Shown: piece after piece, positions 33,674 to 46,300 of the stretch
How positions within the stretch are numbered: position 1 is the first letter of the stretch
How the letters are laid out: every line of letters begins with the position of its first letter
DNA from: Termitomyces sp. T153
Taxonomy: Eukaryota; Basidiomycota; Agaricomycetes; Agaricales; Lyophyllaceae
Assembly: GCA_018296165.2 (NCBI GenBank)
Contig: JACKQL020000005.1
Span: 372,001 to 436,000 of the forward strand
Direction: 5' to 3'
Length of the DNA: 64,000 nt
Notes under the pieces: model-generated
The model's database searches: none
Seen by the model: the letters and a program-made list of their open reading frames with translations, nothing else
Told to the model about the DNA's origin: nothing
Made by a program: the position numbers and the translations under genes

Positions 33674-34417
33674 TTCCCTCATTTCTGCTTGGTACTTGTG
33701 CTTGTCTCGGCTATGGACTTGCGATCTCTATATCTTTATTTCCTAGTTTATATCACTGTACTTATAATTGTCTCTTTGCCCCTTTGACTTTACTTTGTCC
33801 CTTGTCACTGTACTATCTACATCTTGCATTGGACACTGCCATTTCCCTTGCCCACATATACCATCATTATTAATCTACATCTTCACTTGTACATTACCAA
33901 TGTAGATCGGATTTATATAGAGCGGCCTTGTATATTTATCACTTGTACTTGTATCTCAGGATAATGTACTAGCTTCAATCTCAGCGACTTGCATGGAGAC
34001 TTCACTGAGATTGACTCATATACATGTGGCGGATATTTTGACGACGATAGATTTCCATTTCGTGGCTAACATCTATTCACTTTTAAACACCCTTCAACTT
34101 GCTCACTTGAAACAGATCCACTGCTAGCCTTCGAATCCGCTCGAAACTACAAGCTCTGAGTTCTCTGGATGGTTGAACCACATCGACGAATACGATATAT
34201 ACCTCATGACCAACAACGTAAACGTGTACAGCATCTAGAATTGTAATGGGAAAGCCTACAAATAGTTTTTCATTGTCATGTCATATGAGTATTACTCAGA
34301 CGAAGGTTTGTTTGACCGTCTATGTACTCGTATTCCTCCCTAATCATTCGTTTGTTGAAAAATCCAGTGAACATTTATAAAATTAGCACTCACAGTACTA
34401 GCAGACCTTGCTGCTTG
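33674..34417. other. Intergenic region between convergent genes
   Basis: This should contain the 3' ends of the ten-exon gene and of the minus-strand F-box gene. I see no coding, RNA or repeat feature. Confidence 0.55.
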
Positions 34418-35669
34418 TTACATTTGGAATATGTCATCCTCGAAAGGTAAAGCTTTGACACGCAGTCTACCGGTCATCGACAATCCTGGCATCCCCTGTA
34501 TGACTTTTTCTGCCAGAGGAGATTCCGTACCATGGTCATTATCCAAGAATGCGGTAATGACAGACGCGTTGAGCCCAAGTAACGCACGCTCCATAGATGG
34601 GAAGTCCAAATCTTCGAGATCTCTTTCGTGAATGCAAAAACAAAAGACCTCCAGTTTTGATGTCTTGGAGTTGGAATCAAGGGTCTCGGTAAACCATTCA
34701 ACGAGACTTGGGTCAATCTTTGTAGCAATACGCAAAAATTTCAATTTGACCATCTGGCTAAGAGAGATAGGATACGAAAAGGATCTGCCTAGATATGTCA
34801 TCGCAATTTGAACCAGTATTCATGAGTCAAGATTTGCACGCACATGGGCTGGTATCCAACGTAAGAGCAGAAAGATTCGGCGCTGTAGCATCCAAAATAG
34901 ATCTCAGGAGGTATGGGCCACTGACGTACTGGAGGCGAAACGTCAGGTAGAGGGTATCAATATTGTGCACGGGGAAAATGGTCGACGATGATGAGAAAAA
35001 TGGGGCAGTTGTATCTTCACCCAATAATGTCAAGGCACGCAGGCTAGGAAATGTATTGGGATCCCAGGCGGATATAGAGGATTCACTCTCGGAACCCTTG
35101 TCTAGCCGAAGTCTATCGATTCGCAAGTCCCTCAAATTGCGAAAGCATCTGCCTGTGAATTGGACTAGGTCTGCCAAGGTGTCAAAGTTGACCTCAATCC
35201 ATGTGATAGTCAAGAGACTAGACAGAGACCCCAATTGATGCTTTGCTTCTTGCGAAATCCTACTCCAGGTCATGAGTCTCAAGGTGAGAGCTCGGACATG
35301 GCACAAATGAGGACAAATCGCCTCTATTAACCAGGAATACTCTTCATACGCATATTTTGAACCTCTATCGAATTCCTCGAGGGATATCCACGCTACGTCC
35401 GGTCCCAGGATGCTGACTTTCTGGATGAATCTTCCCAGAGTTGAATGAGGCGCGTCAAGAAGTGTGATAAGGTCCATAGCTCGGGGTGGTATGTAACCGT
35501 CTCGCTCGATATATGTTACTAGTGAGATATCCATAAGTGAACGAGAACGCTCGAACCATCGCGAGGATATGAGACTGCAAGTAGCGAGAGTTTTGCCATC
35601 TCCTTCAAGTTGAGCGATGATATGGTCTTGAAGCTCGTAGGGAATGCGCTCTCCTCCGATAAATTTCAT
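34418..35669 (-). CDS. F-box protein with leucine-rich-repeat-like tail
   Basis: Exon 1 runs 35669-34844 and exon 2 34788-34418. The 55 nt intron (34843-34789, GTGCGT...TCTAG) is phase 1 and fuses the two open frames. The start at Met 35669 gives MKFIGGERIPYELQDHIIAQL, the usual N-terminus of basidiomycete F-box proteins. The frame also stays open up to 35849. The F-box (about residues 8-45) contains LATCSLISSRWFERSR. The rest has spaced Leu-rich segments (LRDLRIDRLRL, LSALTLDTS) resembling LRRs. Such proteins act as substrate receptors of SCF ubiquitin ligases; the substrate is unknown. It is divergently arranged with the thioesterase gene, sharing about 300 bp. Confidence 0.75.
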
Positions 35670-35972
35670 TACAACTTCAATTGGGTGAACACAATTGACA
35701 CCACAGACATTTAGGTACACAAGAATTGAGGGCCTTGAGGCACTTATCTTGGCGAAGAGAGAGATGAGGTGGGATCCAAGTGATCGGTGCCGAAATAATC
35801 TTATCCTTTCTTTCAATGACTTGTAGTGTGGAGCGTGCTTAGAAGACACCTTGTGAAAGTTGGGATCAAACCGAACAATCGTGACGGCGCCTCAAGGGTC
35901 ACGCATCATCCAAAGGCTTGACTAGTCTGTTCACGCCAATTCCGTCGTCAAGTGGTACTTGGTGAGCCCGAG

Positions 35973-36877
35973 ATGGACGATCAATCGGATGCCCAACATG
36001 TTAAGAAACCATACACCTGCATAACCATAGAACCCACGCAAAAGCACACAGCGACAGTCGTCTGGCTCCATGGCCTGGGAGGCACAGGCAACAGCATGCT
36101 CGGACCTGCCACCATCCTGCTCGACGATACGCGAGGTCTCGAACACGTCAAGTTCATATTTCCTACTGCACATGTCATGAAGGTCACCGGGGCGAAGGCC
36201 TTCATGAATTCATGGCAGGATTGCTTCTCTTTCGATTATGAGACTCGTGAGGAGGACGAGCAGGGATTCCGTGTTTCTGCTTCTCTGATTGACGATATCA
36301 TCGCCAGAGAAGAGCGAGAGCACTCGATACCACCAAATCGCGTGGTGGTTGGTGGCATATCGCAAGGTAGCTCGACTGCGCTTTATACGGCACTCACCAG
36401 CACGCGGCCTCTTGCTGGCGTGTTCATTCTTGCGGGATATATTCCTCTGCGTGGGAAGATAAAACAGGTTTGTCTTACATTCTACTTTGTACTATTTTGA
36501 CCTCTCTACAGCTAATATCTCGTCCTCCCCCCTTATCCCCAATCTTCTGGGGCCATGGCCGCCTCGACGATCGACTGGAAATTGATTTCTCCCTCAACAC
36601 TGCCAGAACTCTCGCGTCTGACCTCGGAGTACCATTTACTAAGCATGTTGGCAGGTTCAGTGTCCCGAACATCATGCCTATATCCACAGATGGCGAGACC
36701 AGAGGCTTAACGGAAGACTCCCTTACCCTGATTGACGAAGATCGAGGCGTAGCGGTGTTGAAACAGCCCAGTGTACATTTTGTTACCTACGAGCAACTTG
36801 GTCACTGGATGAACGAGGCTGAACTGTTGGACCTTGGAGCCTGGTTTTGTGCTCTACTTCCCAAGGATTTCGAGTAA
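35973..36877 (+). CDS. Acyl-protein thioesterase / phospholipase-carboxylesterase family hydrolase
   Basis: Exon 1 is 35973-36467 and exon 2 36512-36877, with a 44 nt intron (GTTTGT...CTACAG, phase 0), giving 286 residues. Alpha/beta-hydrolase features: VVWLHGLGGTGNS near the N-terminus (oxyanion loop), nucleophile Ser in GGISQGSS, Asp in FWGHGRLDD, and His in EQLGHWMNEAELLDL. This is the layout of acyl-protein thioesterase 1, which removes palmitate from membrane-anchored proteins such as Ras and G-alpha. An insertion of about 50 residues between the Asp and the His makes it longer than typical APT1 (about 230), so the substrate could differ. The ATG at 35973 is the first in frame. Confidence 0.85.
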
Positions 36878-37550
36878 TTCAAGCTTGTTATGATCTCATC
36901 GTATACAGTTTCACGTGTTGGGGTGTTTTTGTACCTCGGTCATTGTCTTCGGTCATTGTCTTTAACTTTCATGCCGAGTTTAGGTTTTCCTTTCCTAGGT
37001 ACACGAGAAAAGCCCAGGTCTTCAGAGGAAGGGTGGCACTTTTAGTCTTGAAGATATAACTGAGATGACTCAAAGAATGTTTGACGGCATGATATTATGT
37101 TGATCGCCAGCAGGAACGCGCTCACAAGAAGCTTCGAGCAGTAAGGCCGGTCGAACGATCGGCTGTTCGATGTACTCTGGAGCTTCTGCTGACGTTTAGG
37201 CGTGTATTGGATGTTCTCGCCGAACTCAGGATGATAAGCCCCCTGTCAATTGACCCCACCAGCGTATATACCGTAACTCCACCTCCAACACCCATTTCAA
37301 GGATATCAGTGCTGCTTTATATATATCTCGGTTTGATTATAGAGCCTTTGACATGCTGTACTTTTCAATCTCAAGTAAGAAGGCAGTTTTCCGCCTGAAA
37401 AGGTCATAGTGCTAGCTTGTTCGACATGCTGTGTTCCTGAACGAATCCACTAGTAATATCCGAGGTGTGTTGCATGTGGCTATTGCTGCAATATATAACC
37501 AGGTAGGTATTCACACATTCGCCCCTCACCTATCTGAGTTCCTGCCGTTA
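36878..37550. other. Intergenic region upstream of P1
   Basis: No gene was seen. TATA-like sequences occur at 37265-37271 (TATATAC) and around 37318-37326 (TATATATAT). A frame open from 37431 could include an unrecognised upstream P1 exon. Confidence 0.45.
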
Positions 37551-39455
37551 ATGATTATTACATCCCCACAACGATTCTCGACTCCAGAATACGGGGGCTT
37601 GGTCTCCTCGTCCAATGATCTCGTGCCTGCCCCATCGTATAACGTTAGAACGACCTTGGAGATTGTCTGGAGCTGCTTGACCACCATCTTTGCCTGTATC
37701 TGGATTGCCATTCATCCCAACGTTCCAGGAAATGGAGAGCAGCCTTTCGCACGTCGTCCCAAGATCTTTACTATCGCATTGTTTGCTCCTGAAACCGTCA
37801 TTTGGTGGGCAACACAGCAATGGATATCGTCCCGCCAATTGGCACGTAAAAACCGAAGTACATTGAACCAATCTAGCGAGTTGATATTGTAACCGATATA
37901 TTGATTTGTGATTCCAGAGTATAAATGGACTCAGACACATGGATTCTTCGCGATTATGGGCGGAATTCAGATTTGTGAGCCTGATGGCAGTAGCCCCAGC
38001 ACACTGGATCGAAAAGAACTCGAGTGTTACCTGGAAGATGTAACCATCACAGTTTCGAAAGAGGAAATTCTTGACCAAAGCAAAGGGGATTTCCTGTCGA
38101 AAGCTCTTGTCCTCCTCCAAGTGTCTTGGTTTGTACTACAAGTTCTATTACGTGCAATTCAACATCTTGCCATCACCGAGCTCGAACTTGTCACCCTGGG
38201 TTACGCCATCCTCAACTTCATCACATACTTCTGTTGGTGGAACAAACCTCTTGATGTCCACTATCCAATCAAGATAAACAAGCCATCTAGGGTCAATTCA
38301 ACTAATTCTTCAACATCTTCATCGACGGCGCCTGTATATTCGCATGTCGACAGCTCTGGAGCTGAAATCGTTTCCGAGGGGAATCTAGGCCCTTTAGGAC
38401 ATCATCATACCCCCAGCTTCACTTCTTGCTCCTTTACCTTCCCTCCGTCATTTTCACCAGCTCTAGGGTCAAAGGCTCGAAATTGTTCAGAAGGTGATTC
38501 TCACTATAGTCTCATCCTTACTCAACCAGAGACTCTGGGTACGCTTGAAACACCATCCGGAGATGTGTGTCCAAATACATCCGTTGCTCACCCACAAGCT
38601 CTGCCCATGTTGAATCACATAAATCAACGAAAGACACGGGATATCGAACCCTCCTACTCCCTACTCTCTCCTTCAAATGGGTTGCACCATGTTGGAGATG
38701 ACTCTGAGCCCTCGGTGGATGGCGGTAGTATGCCTCAGGACAGCCACACTACTCTATCCCCTGTTTTACCTCTTGCAGAAGAAGGACAGACAAAGCGTGG
38801 AATCAATTTCCCAAGTCGAAAATTGTGGCTGTCTTTAAAGAGAGTATACTATGAATGTGTGGTATTCATGTGCTGGGTCGTGCGCAATACCCTCGAATTT
38901 CGAAAACTATGCAGCAGCCTTATTTGGGCGTTTTTAGATTATCTTCCTCCGCTGCTCTCGGGTGAACATCATGAAGATAGTCTTTACGCATCCGGGACAC
39001 TACTGCCGGTCAAAGAGGACAACATTGTTCCTTTTTACTCAGGTTGTGTGGCTGCAACTATATTTGGGGCTACCCATTGCTTGGGATGGCACTTCGACTT
39101 CCCGACCAAGGCCGAAGAATGGCTCTGGCGTGCTTCATCCTCTATTATCACCTTTGTTCCGATTTGTTTAATGTCCTTTAGCAGATTCAATCATGCCGTT
39201 GAGCTGGTATCAGGCTGGATTGACTTTCAATTGCGCCATTCCAAGCTGATACTGATAATTCTACCACTTTGGATGTTGAAAATCGTTGTCTGTTTGCTAG
39301 AACATTCCTTCCCCCTTATCATCATGACCAGTGTCTTCTTGCTTTACCCTTTGTCACGCGTGATTCTTTTAGCTCAGATGCTCATGGTCTTCAGGAAGCC
39401 AAATCCTGGGATATATACTCAAGTTGATTGGGTTACCTACATACCCCATCTGTGA
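37551..39455 (+). CDS. P1: multi-pass membrane protein of an agaricomycete paralogous family
   Basis: Exons 37551-37857 and 37918-39455 are joined through a phase-1 intron (GTACAT...TTCCAG), giving 614 residues. The intron position matches the four paralogues in this window. Conserved blocks: IVWSCLTTIFACIWIAIHPN (membrane), a second helix ending QQWISSRQLA, THGFFAIMGGIQ, then DQSKGDFLSKALVLLQVSW and AITELELVTLGYAILNF with CWWNKPLDV (two or three helices). A long Ser-rich variable loop follows, then C-terminal helices and the ending VDWVTYIPHL. I know this domain layout as a common uncharacterised basidiomycete family. Function unknown. The Met was chosen by alignment with P2-P5; an upstream exon is possible. 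Confidence 0.72.
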
Positions 39456-39711
39456 TACATTACTATATAGCTGCAGTATGTGCTCGGATGATGATCAATT
39501 ATCAGCTCTGAGTTCACAGCCGATGCTATTGTTATTCCAGATGTGTTCAATCATAGTTCCTTCTACATGCTATGCTTTTCGATTTAAAATAAGAGTAAGA
39601 CACAGCCATTGTGCTGTGCTATGTTGTACAATATAAGATGAATCCTCAGATTTGTTGCATGAGAAACATTGTCTTCGCTCCCTTCACTGCTTCTAAAATA
39701 GTCACCCATTG

Positions 39712-41714
39712 ATGATTGTTGCACTTGCAATTTTCCGTCGACTTTCAACTTTGCAGGACCCAGGACCACTCTTATCTGGTGACCTCATGCATGCCTCCTC
39801 ATGTAATGATAGAAAGGTCTTGAATATTGTTTGGAGCTGTCTTACCACCATCTTTACCTGTACTTGGATCGCCATCCATCCTAACATCCCAGTAAATGAA
39901 GAGTGGCCTCTTATACACCGCCTCAAGATCTTCATTACTGGGTTGATTGCCCCAGAGCTTATTGTTGTATTGGCAATACGGCAATGGATATCATCCTGCC
40001 GCTTGGCAAGTAAATATAAAGGTCTGTTCACTTCAATGAAATTGATGTCATACCTGATGTATTGTGATGTGATTCCTTTTCAGATTATGGATGGACTAAG
40101 ACTCATGGTTTCTTTGTAATTATGGGTGGTTTCCAAATCTGTGAAAGTGATGGCAGGAGTCCCCACACTCTGAAAGCCAATGAAATTGAGCCCTACTTGA
40201 AAGATCACACCATCACAGTCTCAGCAGAGGAGATCTTGGACAAGAGCAAAGGTGACTTCTTGTCAAAGGCTCTTGTCCTCCTTCAAGTCTTCTGGTTCAT
40301 CCTTCAAGTTCTCGCACGCATAACTCAGCATCTTGCTATCACTGAGCTTGAACTTGTCACCTTGGGTTATGCTATCCTAAATTTTATTGTATACTTCTGC
40401 TGGTGGAACAAGCCTTTTGATGTTCATTATCCAATCAAGTTCAACAAGCAGCCCAGCTCAAAATCATCCAAAACCTCTGTGCCTTCAACCAACTCTTCCA
40501 CATCTTCCTCAATAACACCCATCCATGAAGGTGAGACCAACAAATCTAGAGTGAAAATCACACCTGAAAGGAATCCAGAACCTTTAGAATATGATCATAA
40601 TCACCTGTCTTTGAATCAGAATACCTCCCCTGAACATTCACCAGCTACAGAATCAGATGCTCAGAATGATTTCAATACCAAAAGTGACTCCCAATTTGGT
40701 CTCATTTCCCCTCCTTCAGAACAAACTCCTGATGCACTTAAAATGGCACTAAATGGTGGAGCAAAGCAGACAATAGGATCATTTCAAGTTGCTTCCTTGC
40801 AAACTCCAGACATGAAGCAACCTCAATGTGCAGAGAATAACATAGTTAAATTTGGCAAGAGGCTGCCATCCTCCGCTTTGAATACCCCACCGCTCTGTGG
40901 AGAACTGGGATCCTCAACTGGTGGACAACATTTGTCCAATGACAATTTGACTACATCATCTGCTGCCTTACTTGATGCTGAGGAGGGGACCTTACATGTC
41001 TACAACAATTCTGCAGGTACTACTATCAGCATCCATGGATCTAAAACTTCCACACTCAGACCCACTTGCCTGTCAGCCCATAAATCTTGGTTGTCCTTCA
41101 AGAGGGCATACCATAAATGTGCAATAATCATGCACCACCAAATCTGGTGCAATGTTGTCAAATTTCCAAACTCATGCAAGAGTCTCTTTGAAACCTTCAG
41201 CAACTATATTGATATATTGCTCTCAGGTGGAGATTTGGAAGATGGCCCATATGCATCTGGGACATTTACAGACAAAGAGAAAAATGCTTCTTTTCAACTG
41301 GCTTGTGTGGTGGCAACTATATTTAGGGGTATCCATTGTATGGGGTGGGACTTTGAGTTTCCAACCAAACTTGAAGCATGGCTATGGCGTACTTCATCTA
41401 TCACCATAACTTCCATTCCGATTTGTCTCCTCTTGCTCAACCAATCCAATAATGCTATCCAGTGGACACTAACCCGTGTTCACTCACAGCTGTGCCATTC
41501 TAAACCCATGCTGCTTGTAATACCCCTTCAGATGGTGAAGGCTATCCTTTTTTCATTGAGTAGCACTACAAGTGTCATCAAGTTGGGGATGACTTTCTTA
41601 CTTTACCCCTTGGCACGCCTGATTCTCTTAGTTCAGATGTTTGTAGTTCTGAGAAATCCTGATCCAGGCATTCACACTTCTGTTGATTGGATCACCTACA
41701 TACCTCATTTCTGA
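39712..41714 (+). CDS. P2: tandem paralogue of P1, CpG-depleted
   Basis: Exons 39712-40021 and 40084-41714 (phase-1 intron GTCTGT...TTTCAG) encode 646 residues. It has the same blocks as P1: IVWSCLTTIFTCTWIAIHPN, RQWISSCRLAS, THGFFVIMGGFQ, DKSKGDFLSKALVLLQVFW, CWWNKPFDV and the C-terminal VDWITYIPHF. It lies 256 bp downstream of P1 in the same direction. Compared with P1, most CG in matching codons are TG or CA (for example GAGCTCGAACTT against GAGCTTGAACTT). Despite that, the 530-codon second exon has no stop. It could be a repressed but recently functional copy. Confidence 0.7.
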
Positions 41715-41941
41715 TCCCATGAATATATCCTACTTCTTAGGGCCACTCAAGCATATCTCTGTAGAGGCTCTGCTTACTGGATCTAAGCTCTGACATACAT
41801 ATGGTGTATACATGCAAATGGTACTATGTATCTTTGTTGCTCATTCTTCCTCATCTGTTTTTCCTCCTTGTAGTCAACTATCTAGTTGCACACTACATTT
41901 TGTTCACTGAAATTTTCCAATGATGTTATACAGGATTGATT

Positions 41942-42271
41942 ATGACCTTATATGCTGGTGCTAAGGTCCCAGATCTAGATATCATACATCAGATCCAGAA
42001 TCGAGAAAATTCAGCTATTTTCGCGTCATTGTACCCGTGTGTGATGTACCACAAAGCTCGACACAATCAAGTCACAGATGAATGGTACTTGCCAGGGAAT
42101 GGCATTATTTGTGCTCAAGAATCTAGTACTTTCACGAGAAAGCAACAATCCACTTATGCAAAGCTCTGGAGAATGAGATCAAGTAATCCTGTTTATGATT
42201 CATTGGATGAACACATGTTAAAAAGCATGCCCAAATTCATACATCCCAACTTCTGTTATAGTGGGGAATAG
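41942..42271 (+). CDS. Short unrecognised ORF
   Basis: A 109-codon open frame from ATG 41942, in DNA that regains CpG after P2. It shows no recognisable domain, signal or paralogue in the window. It ends about 30 bp before a minus-strand fragment. It could be a chance ORF. Confidence 0.2.
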   Translation: MTLYAGAKVPDLDIIHQIQNRENSAIFASLYPCVMYHKARHNQVTDEWYLPGNGIICAQESSTFTRKQQSTYAKLWRMRSSNPVYDSLDEHMLKSMPKFIHPNFCYSGE

Positions 42272-42299
42272 GTCTGCACGAATATAGCCTACTGTTTAC

Positions 42300-42545
42300 A
42301 TGAAGTTTACATGCAAGGCTCACTACAAGATACAACTTGAAAATACATATAATCCCAATGATGAAAGTCATCACGACACCACCGGCCATGGACCAGAGAA
42401 TCCAGACAGGATGATTATACAGTGTATGGAGCCGTAATGTAAGCAAACCTATTGAACACATCAAACGAAACCAATTCAGAGAGAGAAAATGTTTGATGAA
42501 TATCTTCGACAATGATCTGGCCAAGTACGAGTACGAACTGTTCAA
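42300..42545 (-). pseudogene. Fragment resembling basidiomycete DUF6533-type seven-helix protein
   Basis: The minus-strand frame contains a hydrophobic segment (CSIGLLTLRLHTLYNHPVWILW followed by another helix) that resembles the LTLR-x-YALY helix of DUF6533-type membrane proteins. Only one or two of the expected seven helices are present and I found no flanking exons, so it is treated as a fragment. Confidence 0.35.
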
Positions 42546-42600
42546 TAATAATATGTTGTCTGCACTCGGAAGATCGTTTGTGTTCGCGGAGTACAGTCAT

Positions 42601-43339
42601 GAGGAGATATAACCAAATCTGATCTCTTCAGGATTTAGGTTCGAATAGCGCTTGAGCATGTAAGAAGTTGCCAGAAAGATGCTTTGACCAAGAGACGGCA
42701 AGTTGGTCAAAGAACATGATTGGAGTCGTTTGAAAAGGCGAAAAGTTTGGTCTGCACTCCCTCCTTGGAATTGCTTTTGAGGTACACGTTGAACAACATG
42801 ACCGGCTTTATCCGAAGTTGAACCCTAACCTTGGTTTGTGAACAATAGCCGAGAGAATCATCCTGGCCCTGGGAGATTGACGCCACTTGACTACAACCAA
42901 TCCCCTGACAGCACACAGCGCCCTCCTAACTAGGTTCAAATAAAGAGACACAAGAGAGAAAACGACAGTGCCTCTGTCCCACGCGGTGACAAAGCTCGCT
43001 TCCGAGTCATCCAGCCAGGGCCAATTTCTCACAAGTACTAAGACGCTCATTTTTGGACTGACGACGTGGGGTGTACCATCATCAAATCACCGGTTTTATC
43101 ACATCGAATTTCTATCCAATGCCCGAGCCCCAAGAAGACTTTGTGCTAGGAAATGGGTGAGAAGCGCACGCTGTGAATAGTATCTATGCACAGGCTTATC
43201 GGTTCTACATATTATTAGGCTCGGGCTCGAACTACAGGAACAACGTCCTCTCAACGAATCCTATTTCTGCCACTCTGAACCTGAGATACCCCTCAAGCCT
43301 ATTCATACCCATCCTACTCAACGAACCCAATCTCAGCAA
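42601..43339. other. Intergenic region upstream of G1
   Basis: No convincing gene. This is presumably the G1 promoter and leader; a pyrimidine-rich, ATG-free stretch (about 43240-43330) precedes the G1 start. Confidence 0.45.
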
Positions 43340-46300
43340 ATGACGAAGGACCCTTCATACCCGAGGAACTCGAAAAGGACCTCCATGTCAAAGGGAAAGG
43401 CCCCTGAGCGAGCTCGAACTCGTTCCTCGGTAAAGATTGAGGATCTCGTTCAGCAGTTCATCTCGCAGAAGGACGAAGCAAAGGAGAGTCGTCGTCTTCT
43501 TCACATTGCTTTCGAAAATCTCGAGGTATTACAAAAGCGGGCGATTGCTGCAGAAGAGGCACGTAAGGACGAATCGGCGCGTGGTACACGTATCGCACAG
43601 AACGCGCTCGGGGTGCAGGAAAAAGCAACTAAAGCACGTCAGGATGCGGAAGCTTATAGGCTGCAGTTAGAGAAGAAGGAGCGGGAGATGTGTGTACCGT
43701 CTAATCCATGTATTGTTTGTACATTCCCTAATACCTCTTTCGTAGACAACGCCAACAAGAACTGATCCGAACGATCGAAGCTGAACGGGACTTGGCTGAG
43801 AAAGAAGCAGAAAAAGCCCGCGATGTAGCACGGCAATTAAACGACGAGAGGTTGATTTCCCTTGCTCGACAAGAAGGCCGAAAACTGGGGTTCCTCGAGG
43901 GCATGAAGCGAGGTCGGAGACTCGTCATCGCCGAACGAAATCAAGCGCCATCGACAGCCTTTATCGAAGAGTTTGACGAAGACGACCAGGCACGCCAGAC
44001 TCCTCGTGCTTGGCTCAATACATCCCTCGCAGAGGCTGTACGTAGGAAACAAGCTGCCGATGCCGCACGTAGAGAACGGGAAGCTGTTGAGGCCGCCCGT
44101 AAAGAGCGAGAAGTTGCTGAGGTCGCTCGTAAAGAACGGGAAGCTGCTGAAGTCGCTCGTAAAGAACAGGAAGCTGCTGAGGTCGCTCGTGAAGAGCGAG
44201 AAGCTGCTGAAGTCGTTCGTAGAGCACGGGAAGAGGCCGCTCGTAGAGGGCAAGAAGAAGCCGTTCGCAAGCAGCTCGAAGTTGCGCGCACACAATTTGA
44301 GGCGGCTGCGCGGAGGGAACTCGAGGCTGCAAGGCAAGAAACTGAGCAACAGGTACGGAGGGAAGTGGAGGAGAAGGAGCGGATCAGACAGGTAGAGGCG
44401 CTTGAGGCAGAACGGCAGCGTGAGAGAGTGCATGCGGAAGAGAGGGAGCTTGAACGACGGAGGATCCATGAGAAAGAGGTAGAGCTGGAACGCAAGAAAG
44501 AGGCAGTAAGGCAGCAGGAGGCAACACGGGCACTCGAAATGGAAGCGATACGGAAGCGACAGGCGGAGAAAGAAAAGGAGCTAGAGGCTGAACGCGAGCG
44601 TGAACGTCAATTGGAAGAAGAGCGCAATAACGAACGAAGACAGCGTGAAGAGCGCGAAGCTGAGCTTGCACGTGAACGTGAAAAAGTTCGTGAGCTCGAA
44701 CTAGAGCGCGAGATGTCTTCCGTTTCGAGCGTGAGCCAGCGCTCCCAGCCCAAACGCCTCGGGTACCTTCCCATGCCCGAGCCCCCTCCCTTTGTGATCC
44801 CCCGTTCTGGCCCCAGTACCAGCAAGCCCCTCACACCGGCTGGGGCACAATCTCCTCTCCTACGCATCCCTCCCCCGAACCCCCGCGCTCGCTCACACAT
44901 CCGTCGTACGTCGCAATCGTCCCAAGAAACTTCTTTCTCCGGCTCGGGCTCGACAAGTCTGAATAATCTTGATATCGTTTCGTTCCCCAGTGCTGTGGTG
45001 ATGCCGACGAGAATTGGTTCGCACTTGAGTGTTATACCGGAAGTAGCGAGTGATATTGGGAGATCACCTGCGCCGTCTGTGGGTCCTGGGCAAGGGAATG
45101 AGCAGTCGCCTGTGGAGGGCCAGAGTGGACAGATGAGGCCGGTGCAGACGAGGAAAATGGACGACGTAGAGCGTTGGGTGCAAAGCACGGCTGCTTCTGA
45201 GGTCGGTGTTTTCGTGGAATTTGTTTTGTGTTCGAGGACAATGAATCTTGTATCATGATCAGCTTAATACACCGACGGAGCCTGCGACACCACCTGTGCC
45301 TCCGTTGTCCTGGCCCAATCGTTCACCGCACGGTTCGAGTGTTGCATCAGGTTCCATTTCAAGCGGGACAATTCCTATTGAGGTGCAGCCTCCCGTAAGT
45401 CGCTTCCGCACTTTTCTTTGATCTCTTTCACTTATTCAATCCCTTAGTCTCGCCCAACAAGTATCATCTCTCCAACTCAAGAAGACGTCATGCTCCTCAG
45501 CCCCAACAGTCGTCCTCTACAACTCGGGTCCAATCCTAGTACCCAGGTACAACCAACACAGCTACTATCGCCCCGATCTCCATTCCAGTACCAACGCCGC
45601 CTAGAATCAGAGCAACCAGGCTTTACGCCTGTCATACCTGACATGCTCGATGGAGACGAGGGTATCCAGCTTATGAACTTCGGGACGCCTGGATTTGTGC
45701 CAATCTCCATTGTCAAGACTAATACATCGGAGGGTAGTTCGCAATCGACGGGGGAGAGTGACAGGAGATATCAGGGGCGGAGGTCGGCAGGGGGAGGGGT
45801 GGGCTCGAGGATTTATGGAGCCCCTGCGTCATCGTCGTCGTCGACGACCTCGGGCCCAGGGGTCCGGTCATTGTATGCTCCACCCCAGACGCAGACGCCG
45901 AAGACACAAATAAATGGTGATCCTTCGACTTCCGCCTCTCAGCGGCAGAGACAAACGCCGAGACAGGCACCACAGCAGATATATTCATCAATGTCTGTTT
46001 CAGGTTCAGCAGGGTCTGGATCTGGATCGAATATCTATGCACAGGCTCGCCCTTCCTCTCGCGTTTCAAACATCTACGCACCTCCTACCTCCGGCACTGC
46101 ACCTCAACAAATGTCCACCCACACCTCAAACACTGTTACTGGTCCCACACCCACCCCTTCTGCATCCGGAATCCCTACTCTCATTTCTTCCTCCCCTCGA
46201 GTACCTACATCGATCTACGCCTCCTCCTCTCCACGCACAGTACTCTTCGTCCCTCCTCCCACATCCCAATCCATGTCATCTGTGCACATGCCAGGACCAA

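Noticed and set aside
42640..42665. GGTTCGAATAGCGC as a possible tRNA B box
   Set aside because: No matching A box, acceptor stem or cloverleaf could be drawn around it.
43837..44495. Long minus-strand ORFs under the G1 coiled coil
   Set aside because: They are Ser/Leu-rich shadows of Glu/Arg/Lys/Ala-rich coding DNA.
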